Shown: positions 1-7,257, counted from the stretch's first letter. The stretch is DNA of 8,489 nt from Acetobacteraceae bacterium (GCA_947379865.1 CANCOY010000138.1:1-8489); one strand, 5' to 3'. Program-made: numbers and translations. Notes: generated from the sequence alone by a model not told the origin.

Positions 1-15
1 CGTGGTGAGACCCCG

Positions 16-267
16 ATGGAAGTCGTTCTCCGAAAGTACGGAAACAGCACCGTAGCCGTGCTGCCCCCGGCCGTTCTCAAGGATCTTGGCCTCTCGGCCG
101 GCCAGGCGATGTCTCTGGAGACAACCGAACAGGGCCAGATCGTGCTGTCTCGAAAGCGCCGTTATGTGCTGGCGGACATGATCGCCCTGTGCGACCGCAA
201 GGCAGCCCCACCGGCAGACCTCGCACTGTGGGATAGCGCCCGGCCCATCGGGCAAGAGGTCTGGTGA
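16..267 (+). CDS. mazE: MazE-like type II antitoxin (AbrB/SpoVT fold)
   Basis: An 83-residue protein that should bind and neutralise the toxin encoded just downstream and repress the pair's own promoter. Residues about 3-47 fit the swapped-hairpin AbrB/MazE DNA-binding fold: a short strand, the RKYGNS and AVLPPAVL stretch, LGLSAGQ, then strands rich in beta formers. The tail (about 50-83) has the toxin-binding pattern known from MazE/ChpI relatives: YVLADMIALCD, an acidic/tryptophan turn (ALWD), and the ending RPIGQEVW. The start ATG follows a GGTGAG ribosome-binding site seven bases upstream. The stop overlaps the toxin start (TGATG), so the two are co-translated. The promoter lies outside the window. 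The MazE-like class is well supported; the exact subfamily is inferred. Confidence 0.93.
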   Translation: MEVVLRKYGNSTVAVLPPAVLKDLGLSAGQAMSLETTEQGQIVLSRKRRYVLADMIALCDRKAAPPADLALWDSARPIGQEVW

Positions 268-608
268 TGCCTGTCTTCGACCGGGGCGACGTGGTCAGCG
301 TGCCCCTGGACCCCACCGTGGGTCACGAGCAGAGAGGCACCCGGCCAGCGCTGGTACTGACCACAAAGGACTTCAACCAGCTCGGCGACGTGCTGGTCGC
401 CCCCATCACCCAGGGAGGCGATTTCTCACGCCACGCAGGCTTCGCTGTCAGCCTCACAGGCACCGGCTGCAAGACACAGGGCGTGGCGCTGATCAACAAG
501 GTGCGGATGCTTGATCTGGCAGCACGCAAGGCCCGCCGTGTGGAGCGCGCCCCACAGGCCGTTATCGACGAAGCGCTGGGGCGGCTGACAGCGCTGCTGG
601 ACTGCTGA
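267..608 (+). CDS. mazF: MazF/PemK/ChpB-like mRNA interferase toxin
   Basis: A 113-residue ribosome-independent endoribonuclease of the MazF/PemK family, expected to cleave single-stranded mRNA at a short motif when the antitoxin is degraded. Visible family motifs are RGDVV near the N terminus, LDPTVGHEQRGTRPALVL (residues 14-31), APIT (45-48) and GVALINKVRMLDLAARKA in the C-terminal half. R26 in GTRPALV and T48 in APIT correspond to the conserved catalytic Arg/Thr of MazF, so it looks intact. The GHEQ and GTGCKTQGV stretches resemble the ChpB branch more than classical MazF. I chose the ATG at 267, overlapping the antitoxin stop by one base; a GTG at 264 in the same frame is a less likely alternative. 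No terminator follows it. Cleavage specificity cannot be read from the sequence. Confidence 0.94.
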   Translation: MPVFDRGDVVSVPLDPTVGHEQRGTRPALVLTTKDFNQLGDVLVAPITQGGDFSRHAGFAVSLTGTGCKTQGVALINKVRMLDLAARKARRVERAPQAVIDEALGRLTALLDC

Positions 609-774
609 ACCGCCGCCAGGATTGAGACAAACTTGTGCGCAGGCATGCAGTGGATGGAATAGACCTCGACACCAATAGTGTGGGGGTCGCCAAAAGAATT
701 GTGGGCTGGATTGGGGGCTATCCGGGGCATCAAGCTTTAAGTCCGTTTCATTTCAACGACTTAGGCCAGATCAA
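609..774. other. Gene-free spacer between mazF and the tRNA-Ser 3' end
   Basis: About 165 bases with no convincing gene on either strand and visibly more A/T than the flanking genes, especially at 695-774. It contains an imperfect palindrome at 667-689 (CGACACC facing GGGGTCG, six of seven pairing). Because it directly abuts the 3' end of a tRNA gene, it is where an attachment site or its remnant would be expected, but no direct repeat of the tRNA end is visible within the window. Confidence 0.5.
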
Positions 775-864
775 TGGCGGAGGGGATGGGATTCGAACCC
801 ACGAGACCCTTTCAGGTCCACACGCTTTCCAGGCGTGCGCCTTAAACCACTCGGCCACCCCTCC
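775..864 (-). tRNA. tRNA-Ser (anticodon GGA)
   Basis: A class II tRNA read on the minus strand. The 5' acceptor strand GGAGGGG (864-858) pairs perfectly with CCCCTCC (785-779), followed by discriminator G and an encoded CCA (777-775). The D arm has GCCGAGTGGTTTAAGGC. The anticodon stem CACGC/GCGTG encloses the loop CTGGAAA, which gives anticodon GGA and reads UCC and UCU serine codons. A long variable arm (about GGACCTGAAAGGGTCTC) is typical of serine tRNAs, and the T arm carries GGTTCGAATCC. The gene stands alone with its own likely promoter at 886-913. Its 3' end points toward the mazEF pair. Confidence 0.97.
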
Positions 865-885
865 AGGCGCCTTGGTGCGGCGCGG

Positions 886-913
886 ACTATAGCGGCTCAG
901 ACGCGGCGCGCAA
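886..913 (-). promoter_or_regulatory. Likely promoter of tRNA-Ser
   Basis: On the minus strand, TTGCGC (913-908) and TATAGT (891-886) are separated by 16 bases. The -10 box matches five of six bases of the sigma-70 consensus, and transcription would start near 879, about 15 bases before the tRNA 5' end. The -35 box is weak, as is common in GC-rich alphaproteobacteria. Confidence 0.65.
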
Positions 914-929
914 CCGGGGGCGGCGGGAA

Positions 930-958
930 TTGCGCAGGCGCCGGGGGATCGCCATACT
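930..958 (+). promoter_or_regulatory. Possible promoter of the 994-1308 membrane protein gene
   Basis: TTGCGC (930-935) and CATACT (953-958) are spaced by 17 bases. This places a start near 965, about 30 bases upstream of the start codon. The -35 hexamer is identical to that of the divergent tRNA-Ser promoter. Each box matches consensus only partly. Confidence 0.4.
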
Positions 959-993
959 GGCATATCGCAGCAAGTCCATACGGGATACGAGCA

Positions 994-1308
994 ATGCGCA
1001 CTCTGCGGGCCCTTGGCTGGCTGCTGATTGGCCTGGCCATCATGGCGGCCGGCATGGAGGCACTTTATGCGCTTGAGCGCGGCGCGCTGGACTGGATGCC
1101 CTTTGGCCTCCTCTGGTACCGGCTGTCGCCCGATACCCTGGGGCTTGCCCAAGCGGCGATCCAGCGGCACGTCTGGGCGCCCCTGTGGGATCCTGGCATG
1201 ATCTGGCTGCTGCGCCTGCCCGCCTCACCCAGCTTCCTGGTGGCCGGCCTTGCGCTGTGGGCGGCCGGGGGTGGCCGGCGCGAGCGCAGGCGCCGCTTCC
1301 GCCGCTAG
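994..1308 (+). CDS. Small membrane protein of unknown function
   Basis: A 104-residue protein I cannot assign to a named family. It begins with a hydrophobic helix (about residues 5-27, RALGWLLIGLAIMAAG). A tryptophan-rich, probably interfacial middle follows (ALDWMPFGLLWYRLS ... QRHVWAPLWDPG), then a second hydrophobic helix (about 68-91), and a strongly basic tail (GGRRERRRRFRR). The two helices and the basic C terminus suggest an inner-membrane protein with both ends in the cytoplasm. The start is the ATG at 994, with GGGA eight bases upstream. The open frame continues upstream to 835, but that part overlaps the tRNA and has no suitable start signal. The gene is divergent from tRNA-Ser and converges on lepA. 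The overall layout, including LxLAQAxIQRxxWxPLWDP, recalls hypothetical proteins of Rhodospirillales-type genomes; this is from memory and not verified. Confidence 0.75.
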   Translation: MRTLRALGWLLIGLAIMAAGMEALYALERGALDWMPFGLLWYRLSPDTLGLAQAAIQRHVWAPLWDPGMIWLLRLPASPSFLVAGLALWAAGGGRRERRRRFRR

Positions 1309-1393
1309 ACCCCCGCCACGCCTGTCAAAGGCCGCAGAGAGCGATTCTACTAGGCTCCCATCCAGCTCAGGCGGCAGGTCAGGGCCCCTGGCT

Positions 1394-3196
1394 TCAAGCG
1401 TCGTCCATCTTCAGGGCGGCGATGAAGGCTTCTTGCGGAATTTCCACATTGCCGACGGAGCGCATGCGCTTCTTGCCCGCCTTCTGCTTGTCCAGCAGCT
1501 TGCGCTTGCGGCTGACGTCGCCGCCATAGCACTTGGCCAGCACGTCCTTGCGCATGGCCTTGACCGTCTCGCGGGCGATGATGCGGCCGCCAATGGCCGC
1601 CTGCACGGCGATCTGAAACATCTGGCGGGGAATCAGGTCCTTCAGGCGCTCGCACAGCTGGCGGCCGCGGGATTCGGCGCGGCTGCGGTGCACCATGGTG
1701 GCCAGCGCATCCACCGGCTCGGAATTCACCAGGATCGACATCTTCACAAGGTCGCCCTCGCGATAGCCTTCCAGATTGTAATCAAAGCTGGCATAGCCGC
1801 GCGTCACCGACTTCAGCCGGTCGTAGAAATCGAACACCACTTCGGACAGCGGCAGCTGATAGACCACCATGGCCCGGTTGCCGGCATAGGTGAGGTCCTG
1901 CTGCTCGCCGCGCTTGTCCTCGCACAGCTTCAGGACCGAACCCAGATGCTCGTCCGGCACCAGGATGGTCGCCTTGATCCAGGGCTCCTCGATCTTGGAA
2001 ATCTGCACCGGGTCCGGCATGTCGGCCGGGTTGTGCATCTCCAACAGGGTGCCATTGGTCATGTGCACGCGATAGATCACGCTGGGCGCCGTGGTGATCA
2101 GGTTCAGGTTGAACTCGCGCTCCAGCCGCTCCTGGATGATTTCCAGGTGCAGCAGGCCAAGGAAGCCGCAGCGAAAGCCAAGGCCCAAAGCGAGCGAGGT
2201 TTCCATCTCGTACTGGAAGCTGGCGTCGTTCAGGCGCAGCTTGGCGATGGCCTCGCGCAGGGGCTCGAACTCGGCCGCGTCGGCGGGGAACAGGCCGCAG
2301 AACACCACCGGCACAGATGGCTTGAAGCCCGGCAGCATCTCGGTCGCCTGGCGCTTGTCGTCGGTGATGGTGTCACCCACGCGGGTGTCGGCCACTTCCT
2401 TGATGGCGGCGGTGATGAACCCCATCTCGCCGGGACCAAGGCTGTCCATGGCCACCTTCTTGGGCGCAAAGATGCCGACACGCTCCACCGTGTGGGTGGC
2501 ATTGGCCGCCATCATGCGGATCTTCTGGCCCTTGGAGATCCGGCCCTCCACCACGCGCACCAGAATGACCACGCCCAGATAGGCGTCGTACCAGGAATCC
2601 ACCAAGAGCGCCTTCAGCGGCGCCTCGGCATCGCCCGTGGGCGGCGGCAGGCGGGTGACGATGGCTTCCAGCACGTCCCCAATACCAAGGCCGGTCTTGG
2701 CGGAAATCGCCACCGCGTCCGAGGCATCAAGGCCGATCACATCCTCGATCTGCTTCTTCACCCGGTCCACATCGGCCGCCGGCAGGTCCACCTTGTTGAG
2801 GACGGGCACCACCTCGTGGCCGGCATCCAGTGCCTGATAGACATTGGCCAGGGTCTGGGCTTCCACCCCCTGGCTGGCGTCCACCACCAGCAGCGAGCCC
2901 TCGCAGGCAGCCAGGCTGCGCGAGACCTCATAGGCAAAGTCCACGTGGCCGGGCGTGTCCATCAGGTTCAGGGTATAGGTCTTGCCATCCTTGGCGGGAT
3001 AGCTGAGACGCACGGTCTGGGCCTTGATGGTGATGCCGCGTTCCCGCTCGATATCCATGGAATCGAGGACCTGCTCCACCATCTCGCGCGCCGTCAGGCC
3101 GCCGCAGGTCTGGATCAGCCGATCGGCCAAGGTCGACTTGCCATGATCAACATGGGCAATGATCGAGAAATTGCGGATGTGCGAGAGATCGGTCAT
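1394..3196 (-). CDS. lepA: Elongation factor 4 (LepA), ribosome-associated GTPase
   Basis: A full-length LepA/EF4 of 600 residues, a translational GTPase that binds the ribosome and is described as back-translocating tRNAs or aiding initiation and subunit assembly. All G motifs are present: G1 AHVDHGKST (14-22), G2 in RERGITIKAQ (51-60), G3 DTPGH (80-84), G4 NKVD (134-137) and G5 SAK (165-167). Domain II, the EF-G-like domains III and V (including GFRCGFLGLLHLEI), and the LepA-specific C-terminal domain follow; the latter is recognisable by SRKRKLLDKQKAGKKRMR and the conserved ending VEIPQEAFIAALKMDD. The start has a weak GGAAAC ribosome-binding site. It lies 22 bases behind pheT, so it is probably the last gene of the rpmI-rplT-pheST transcript. 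No clear terminator follows before the convergent membrane protein gene. Confidence 0.98.
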   Translation of the reverse strand: MTDLSHIRNFSIIAHVDHGKSTLADRLIQTCGGLTAREMVEQVLDSMDIERERGITIKAQTVRLSYPAKDGKTYTLNLMDTPGHVDFAYEVSRSLAACEGSLLVVDASQGVEAQTLANVYQALDAGHEVVPVLNKVDLPAADVDRVKKQIEDVIGLDASDAVAISAKTGLGIGDVLEAIVTRLPPPTGDAEAPLKALLVDSWYDAYLGVVILVRVVEGRISKGQKIRMMAANATHTVERVGIFAPKKVAMDSLGPGEMGFITAAIKEVADTRVGDTITDDKRQATEMLPGFKPSVPVVFCGLFPADAAEFEPLREAIAKLRLNDASFQYEMETSLALGLGFRCGFLGLLHLEIIQERLEREFNLNLITTAPSVIYRVHMTNGTLLEMHNPADMPDPVQISKIEEPWIKATILVPDEHLGSVLKLCEDKRGEQQDLTYAGNRAMVVYQLPLSEVVFDFYDRLKSVTRGYASFDYNLEGYREGDLVKMSILVNSEPVDALATMVHRSRAESRGRQLCERLKDLIPRQMFQIAVQAAIGGRIIARETVKAMRKDVLAKCYGGDVSRKRKLLDKQKAGKKRMRSVGNVEIPQEAFIAALKMDDA

Positions 3197-3218
3197 GGGT
3201 TTCCGGCTTCAGGCGCAA

Positions 3219-5627
3219 TCAGGCCCGTAGCGCTGCGCCAGTGGCCTTTGCCACGGCTGCAACGATCTTCGAGGAAATTGCCTCGATCTCCTTGTCGGTC
3301 AAGGTTGCCGTGCGCGGCTCCAGCCGGACGGACAGCGCCACCGACTTTTGCCCCTCGGGCACACCCTTGCCCTCATAGATGTCGAACACCGAGACCTCGG
3401 TGATCAACTGCTTGTCGGCCCCGCGCGCCGCCCGGGCCAGGGCCTCGGCCGCCACGTCCTTGGCAACCAGGAAGGCGAAGTCGCGCGACAGGGGTTGCAG
3501 GTCCGAGAGCTGCAGCGCCGGCCGCGTGCGGGTGGGGCGGGCGCGGGCCACGGGCAGGCGGTCGAGATAGACCTCGAACCCGGCGAGCGACCCGTCCACA
3601 TCAAGGCTTTTGGCAACACCCGGATGGATCTCGCCAAAGGCGGCCAGGATATTGGCCCCCAGACGGATCTCACCCTTGCGGTGAGGATGGAAATGGGCCG
3701 GCCCCTGGGCACTGGTTACCAGATTGGCCGTGGGCACGCCCAGTTCGGCCAAGAGGGCCAGCGCATCGGCCTTCACGTCGAACGCATCCACCGGCCGGGG
3801 GGCCTGGCGCCAGTGACGCTGGCCGGTGCGGCCGCGCCTGAGGCCGGCGGCCACGGTCAGCTGGCCATCGGGCTGGTCGGTCTCATAAGCGGGCGCCACC
3901 TCGAACAAGGCGACATCATCAAAGCCGCGCGCCACATTGCGCCCGGCCGCCATCAGCAGGCTGGGCAGCAGGCTGGGGCGCATGGTGTCGAGTTCGGCAC
4001 TCATGGGGTTCAGCAGGCGTAAGGAATCAGCGCCACCGCCAAACAGCGTGGCATGCTCGTGGGGGATGAACGAATAGTTCATCGTCTCCACGAGACCGCG
4101 CCCGGCCAAGGCCCGGCGGGCCAGACGCACCCGGCGCTGGCCGGCATCCACCGCCGTGCGCGGGACAACGGTCAACGGTGGCAAAGCGATGGAGGGGATG
4201 GCGGCAAAGCCCTTGACCCTCGCCACTTCCTCAACCAGATCCGCCTCGCCCTCGACGTCGCGACGCCAGGAGGGGACGGTGATCTGCCAGGGCGCCTCGC
4301 CCAGACCCCGGGTAACGCCAAAGCCCAGCGCCACCAGGATCGCCGCCATTTCCGACGGCTCGGCGTGCACCGCCGTCAGGCTGGCGACGCGGGCGGGGCG
4401 GAAACTGAGGGTGCGCAGCTCGGCCGGGTGGCTGCCGGAAATCTGGATCTCGCTGGGGGTGCCGCCGCACAGCTCCAGGATCAGGCGGGTTGCCGCCTCG
4501 ATCCCGTCCACCGCCGACATGGGGTCCACGCCACGCTCAAAGCGATAGCGCGCGTCCGACACAATGCCCAGCTTGCGGCCAGCCGCCGCAATGGCGTCGG
4601 GCTCGAAGAAGGCGGATTCAAGCAGCACGTCCACGGTGCCCGCATCGCAGCCCGTGCTCTCGCCGCCCATGATGCCGCCAATGGAAATCACGCCGCGCCC
4701 GTCGGCAATAACCACAGCCGTGCCATCGAGCCCATGGGTACGGCCATCAAGACCGACGAGGGATTCCCCCACGCGGCCCCGTCGCACCACCAGCCCGCCC
4801 GAGAGCTTGTCGGCATCAAAGACGTGCAGTGGCCGGGCGCGGTCGAAGGTAAGGAAGTTGGTGATGTCCACCAGGGTCGAAATCGGCCGCAGGCCAATCG
4901 ACTCCAGCCGGCGGCGCAGCCAGTCGGGGCTGGGGCCATTCTTCACGCCACGGATCAGGCGCGCCACGAACAGCGGGCAGGCGGGTGCTGCCTCGCCAGG
5001 GAACTCAAGAGTTACAGACACCGGGCAGGGGAAGGCCCCGGCCACCGGTTCGGGAAAGCGCGGCCTGAGCGTGCCAAGGCCAGCAGCGGCCAGATCGCGG
5101 GCAATGCCGCCCACGCCCAGCGCGTCCTGGCGATTGGGGGTGATGGCAACGTCGAACACGGGATCGTCCAGGCCCCGCACCACGGCAAAAGGCACGCCCA
5201 AGGGCGCGTCATCGGGCAGTTCGATGATGCCGTTGTGTTCTTCCGACAGGCCCATCTCACGCTCGGAGCAGAGCATGCCATTGGACTCGGCCCCCCGGAT
5301 GACCGAGGGCTTCAGGTGAAGGCCGGTGCCCGGCACCACGCTGCCCGACGGGGCAAAGACGCCCTTCATGCCAGCGCGCGCATTTGGCGCACCACAGACG
5401 ACCTGCAGGCGCTCCGTCCCCGTATCGACAATGCAGACCTGCAGCTTGTCGGCATTGGGATGGGGCCGGGCTTCCACCACAAAAGCGACGCGGAAGTCGG
5501 CCAAGGCCTTGGCCGGATCTTCGACGCTTTCGACCTCAAGGCCAAGATCGGTGAGGGCGCGGGCGATGCGGTCGGCATCGGCCTCGGTATCAAGCCAGGT
5601 GCGGAGCCAGCCGAGGGTGAATTTCAT
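3219..5627 (-). CDS. pheT: Phenylalanine--tRNA ligase beta subunit
   Basis: The 802-residue beta subunit of the heterotetrameric bacterial phenylalanyl-tRNA synthetase, which binds tRNA-Phe and edits mischarged tyrosine. The length is normal for the bacterial form. Domains in order are an N-terminal helical segment, the EMAP/OB-fold tRNA-binding domain (about 40-150, with HPNADKLQVCIVDTG at 56-70 and VCGAPN at 77-82), the B3/B4 editing region (about 210-375), the B5 domain (about 400-475), the catalytic-like core (about 490-690, with NYSFIP and LLNPMSAELDTMRPSLLPSLL), and the C-terminal anticodon-binding FDX-ACB domain (last ~95 residues, beginning PLSRDFAFLV). The ATG overlaps the pheS stop by four bases (ATGA). 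Its probable ribosome-binding site GGGA is inside a small hairpin at 5628-5640, which suggests translational coupling to pheS. Confidence 0.98.
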   Translation of the reverse strand: MKFTLGWLRTWLDTEADADRIARALTDLGLEVESVEDPAKALADFRVAFVVEARPHPNADKLQVCIVDTGTERLQVVCGAPNARAGMKGVFAPSGSVVPGTGLHLKPSVIRGAESNGMLCSEREMGLSEEHNGIIELPDDAPLGVPFAVVRGLDDPVFDVAITPNRQDALGVGGIARDLAAAGLGTLRPRFPEPVAGAFPCPVSVTLEFPGEAAPACPLFVARLIRGVKNGPSPDWLRRRLESIGLRPISTLVDITNFLTFDRARPLHVFDADKLSGGLVVRRGRVGESLVGLDGRTHGLDGTAVVIADGRGVISIGGIMGGESTGCDAGTVDVLLESAFFEPDAIAAAGRKLGIVSDARYRFERGVDPMSAVDGIEAATRLILELCGGTPSEIQISGSHPAELRTLSFRPARVASLTAVHAEPSEMAAILVALGFGVTRGLGEAPWQITVPSWRRDVEGEADLVEEVARVKGFAAIPSIALPPLTVVPRTAVDAGQRRVRLARRALAGRGLVETMNYSFIPHEHATLFGGGADSLRLLNPMSAELDTMRPSLLPSLLMAAGRNVARGFDDVALFEVAPAYETDQPDGQLTVAAGLRRGRTGQRHWRQAPRPVDAFDVKADALALLAELGVPTANLVTSAQGPAHFHPHRKGEIRLGANILAAFGEIHPGVAKSLDVDGSLAGFEVYLDRLPVARARPTRTRPALQLSDLQPLSRDFAFLVAKDVAAEALARAARGADKQLITEVSVFDIYEGKGVPEGQKSVALSVRLEPRTATLTDKEIEAISSKIVAAVAKATGAALRA

Positions 5628-6706
5628 CGGGACAATCCCGTGGCAAGATTGGGCCAGTCGAGCGCGCCAAAGCCATAATGGCGCAGCCAGCGCAGATCGC
5701 CGTCAAAGAAGGCGCGCAGATCAGGCGGGCCATATTTCAGCATGGCGATGCGGTCCAGCCCCATGCCAAAGGCAAAGCCCTGCCATTCCTCGGGATCAAG
5801 GCCGCAGTTGCGCAGCACATTGGGATGCACCATGCCCGAGCCCAGGATCTCCAGCCAGTCGTCACCCTCGCCAAAGCGGATCTCGCCACCCTTGCGATTA
5901 CAGCGGATGTCCACCTCGGCCGATGGCTCGGTAAAGGGGAAGAACGAGGGGCGGAAGCGCATCTCCACCTTCTCCACCTCAAAGAAGGCGGCGGCAAAGG
6001 ATTCGAGGCAGCCCTTGAGGTGGCCCATGTGGATATTGCGGTCGATGACGAGGCCTTCGACCTGGTGGAACATGGGCGTGTGGGTCTGGTCGCTGTCGCA
6101 GCGATAGGTGCGGCCGGGAATGATCAGGCGGTGCGGCGGCGGGCCGGCCAGCATGGTGCGGATCTGCACCGGGCTGGTGTGGGTGCGCAGCAGGTTGCGC
6201 GTGCCGTCTTCGTGCGGGCGCAGGAAGAAGGTGTCGTGCATCTCGCGCGCGGGGTGACCCGGCGGGAAATTCAGGGCGGTGAAATTGTGGAAGTCATCCT
6301 CGATGTCGGGACCTTCGGCCACGGTAAAGCCCATGGCGCCAAAGATCGCCGTAACCTCATCAATCACCTGGGCCACCGGATGGATGCGGCCCTGGGACAG
6401 GGGATCGGCTGTGGGCGAGAGGGTGATGTCCACCCGCTCGGCTTCCAGGCGGATGTCGAGGGCGGCGGCATCCAGCACGGCCTTGCGGGCGGCCAGCGCC
6501 TCGGCCACGCGGTCGCGCAGGGTGTTGAGGCGGGCGCCGGTCTCGCGCCGGGCGTCGGGATCAAGGGCGCCAAGGCCCTTCATCAATTCGGTAAGACGGC
6601 CCTTTTTGCCAAGGGCGGCCACGCGCACGGCGTCAAGCGCCTCGGGCCCATCGGCCGCGTCTACGGCTGCGACCAGCTCGGCTTCGAGTTCGCTCAGGTC
6701 CTGCAT
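5624..6706 (-). CDS. pheS: Phenylalanine--tRNA ligase alpha subunit
   Basis: The 360-residue catalytic subunit that activates phenylalanine and charges tRNA-Phe together with PheT. An N-terminal coiled coil (about 1-90) is followed by the class II synthetase core: HPVAQVIDEVTAIFGAMGF (109-127), VAEGPDIE (129-136), motif 1 region ALNFPPGHPAREMHDTFFL (144-162), motif 2 around RTYRCDSDQTHTPMFHQVEGL, WLEILGSGMVHPNVL (284-298), and motif 3 GFAFGMGLDRIAMLKYGPPDLR (310-331). The cysteine cluster seen before WLEILG in some bacteria is replaced by CNRKGGEIRFGEG, as I recall in other alphaproteobacteria. I chose the ATG at 6706, which gives the expected start MQDLSELEAEL and has GCGAGG upstream. The frame is open to 6748, but the 14 extra residues look non-native. 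Phenylalanine-rich leader peptides are not seen upstream. Confidence 0.97.
   Translation of the reverse strand: MQDLSELEAELVAAVDAADGPEALDAVRVAALGKKGRLTELMKGLGALDPDARRETGARLNTLRDRVAEALAARKAVLDAAALDIRLEAERVDITLSPTADPLSQGRIHPVAQVIDEVTAIFGAMGFTVAEGPDIEDDFHNFTALNFPPGHPAREMHDTFFLRPHEDGTRNLLRTHTSPVQIRTMLAGPPPHRLIIPGRTYRCDSDQTHTPMFHQVEGLVIDRNIHMGHLKGCLESFAAAFFEVEKVEMRFRPSFFPFTEPSAEVDIRCNRKGGEIRFGEGDDWLEILGSGMVHPNVLRNCGLDPEEWQGFAFGMGLDRIAMLKYGPPDLRAFFDGDLRWLRHYGFGALDWPNLATGLSR
5628..5640 (-). promoter_or_regulatory. Hairpin covering the pheT ribosome-binding site
   Basis: A perfect 5-base stem (CGGGA/TCCCG) with a 3-base loop lies directly before the pheT ATG, inside the last codons of pheS. The GGGA that would serve as the ribosome-binding site forms the 5' arm. 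Ribosomes finishing pheS would open it, so the layout fits coupled translation of the two subunits. The role is inferred from position only. Confidence 0.4.
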
Positions 6707-6734
6707 TCTTGCCTCGCCGCCATGGGGCCACCTT

Positions 6735-6867
6735 CCGGCGACGCCCAACGGGCGCCGGCCCGATCAACCTCGGCTGCCCGTGCGCCCTGGAAACGGCCGG
6801 GGGACTGCCGCGTTCAGCCCCCCTTGGGGGGCAGTCACGCCCGGACCGGCAGATGCACGGTCCGGGC
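6735..6867 (-). promoter_or_regulatory. Structured rplT-pheS spacer: three potential stem-loops
   Basis: In transcript order (minus strand), first comes a perfect 10-base stem GCCCGGACCG/CGGTCCGGGC with a 9-base loop (6867-6839), starting 10 bases after the rplT stop. Second is a 7-base stem GACTGCC/GGCAGTC (6836-6803) enclosing a C-run/AA/G-run that can form its own hairpin (6831-6818). Third is CCGGCG/CGCCGG with an inner CCC/GGG (6758-6735), ending 28 bases before the pheS ATG. None is followed by a run of T, so they are not canonical intrinsic terminators. They could stabilise the upstream ribosomal protein mRNA, attenuate pheST or mark a processing site. No Phe-rich leader peptide and no T-box motif is visible. 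Confidence 0.5.
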
Positions 6868-6876
6868 GGAAGTGGC

Positions 6877-7242
6877 TCAGGCGCCAGCCGGCAGGGCGGC
6901 GCGGGCCTGTTCAACCAGGGCCTTGAAGGCCGCCGGCTCAAACACGGCGAGATCGGCCAGCACCTTGCGGTCCACATCAACATTGGCCAGCTTCAGGCCA
7001 TTGATCATGCGGGCATAAGTGAAGTCGTGCTCGCGGGCGGCCGCGTTGATGCGCTGGATCCACAAAGCGCGGAATTCGCGCTTCTTGGTCCTGCGGTCAC
7101 GATAAGCGTATTGCAGACCCTTCTCGACCCGCTCGATAGCGATGCGGAACGAGGAATTGGACCGGCCGCGATAGCCGGAGGCCAGTTCCAGGATCTTCTT
7201 GTGGCGGGCGTGGGCGGTAACGCCCCTCTTGACGCGCGACAT
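6877..7242 (-). CDS. rplT: Large ribosomal subunit protein bL20
   Basis: A 121-residue L20, needed early in assembly of the 50S subunit and, in several bacteria, a translational repressor of its own operon. The N-terminal extension is highly basic and starts with the family signature SRVKRGVTAHARHKKILELASGYRGR. The globular part contains YAYRDRRTKKREFRALWIQRINAAAREH and YARMINGLKLANVDVDRKVLADLA, all typical of L20. The C-terminal tail ends RAALPAGA and is slightly longer than the roughly 118 residues common in the family. A strong GGGGGAG ribosome-binding site lies in the 15-base gap after rpmI, so the two are co-transcribed. A strong stem-loop begins ten bases after the stop. Confidence 0.98.
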   Translation of the reverse strand: MSRVKRGVTAHARHKKILELASGYRGRSNSSFRIAIERVEKGLQYAYRDRRTKKREFRALWIQRINAAAREHDFTYARMINGLKLANVDVDRKVLADLAVFEPAAFKALVEQARAALPAGA

Positions 7243-7257
7243 GCTGTGGCTCCCCCG

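Noticed and set aside
635..892. Plus-strand frame containing GDGIRTHE
   Set aside because: This is the well-known false protein produced by translating the antisense of a serine tRNA gene.
748..1170. Minus-strand frame containing GGVAEWFKAHAWKACGPE
   Set aside because: It is the sense-strand translation of the tRNA-Ser gene extended upstream; it is not a protein gene.
1250..3403. A 717-codon plus-strand open frame opposite lepA
   Set aside because: It lies antisense to an intact lepA, its translation is a His/Gln/Gly/Ala-rich string without domains, and long antisense frames are expected opposite GC-rich genes with G/C third positions.
6707..6748. Longer PheS start 14 residues upstream
   Set aside because: The added residues (GVAGRWPHGGEAR) do not resemble PheS, and the ATG at 6706 has a suitable ribosome-binding site and gives the expected N terminus.
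6707..6876. pheM-like leader peptide or T-box before pheS
   Set aside because: No short frame with clustered Phe codons was found; candidates read VHLPVRA or MAARQECRT. No T-box antiterminator consensus is present.
4053..7018. Long plus-strand open frames opposite pheT (4053-5678) and pheS (5678-7018)
   Set aside because: They are antisense to well-supported synthetase genes, with the same low-complexity composition and no ribosome-binding sites or motifs.
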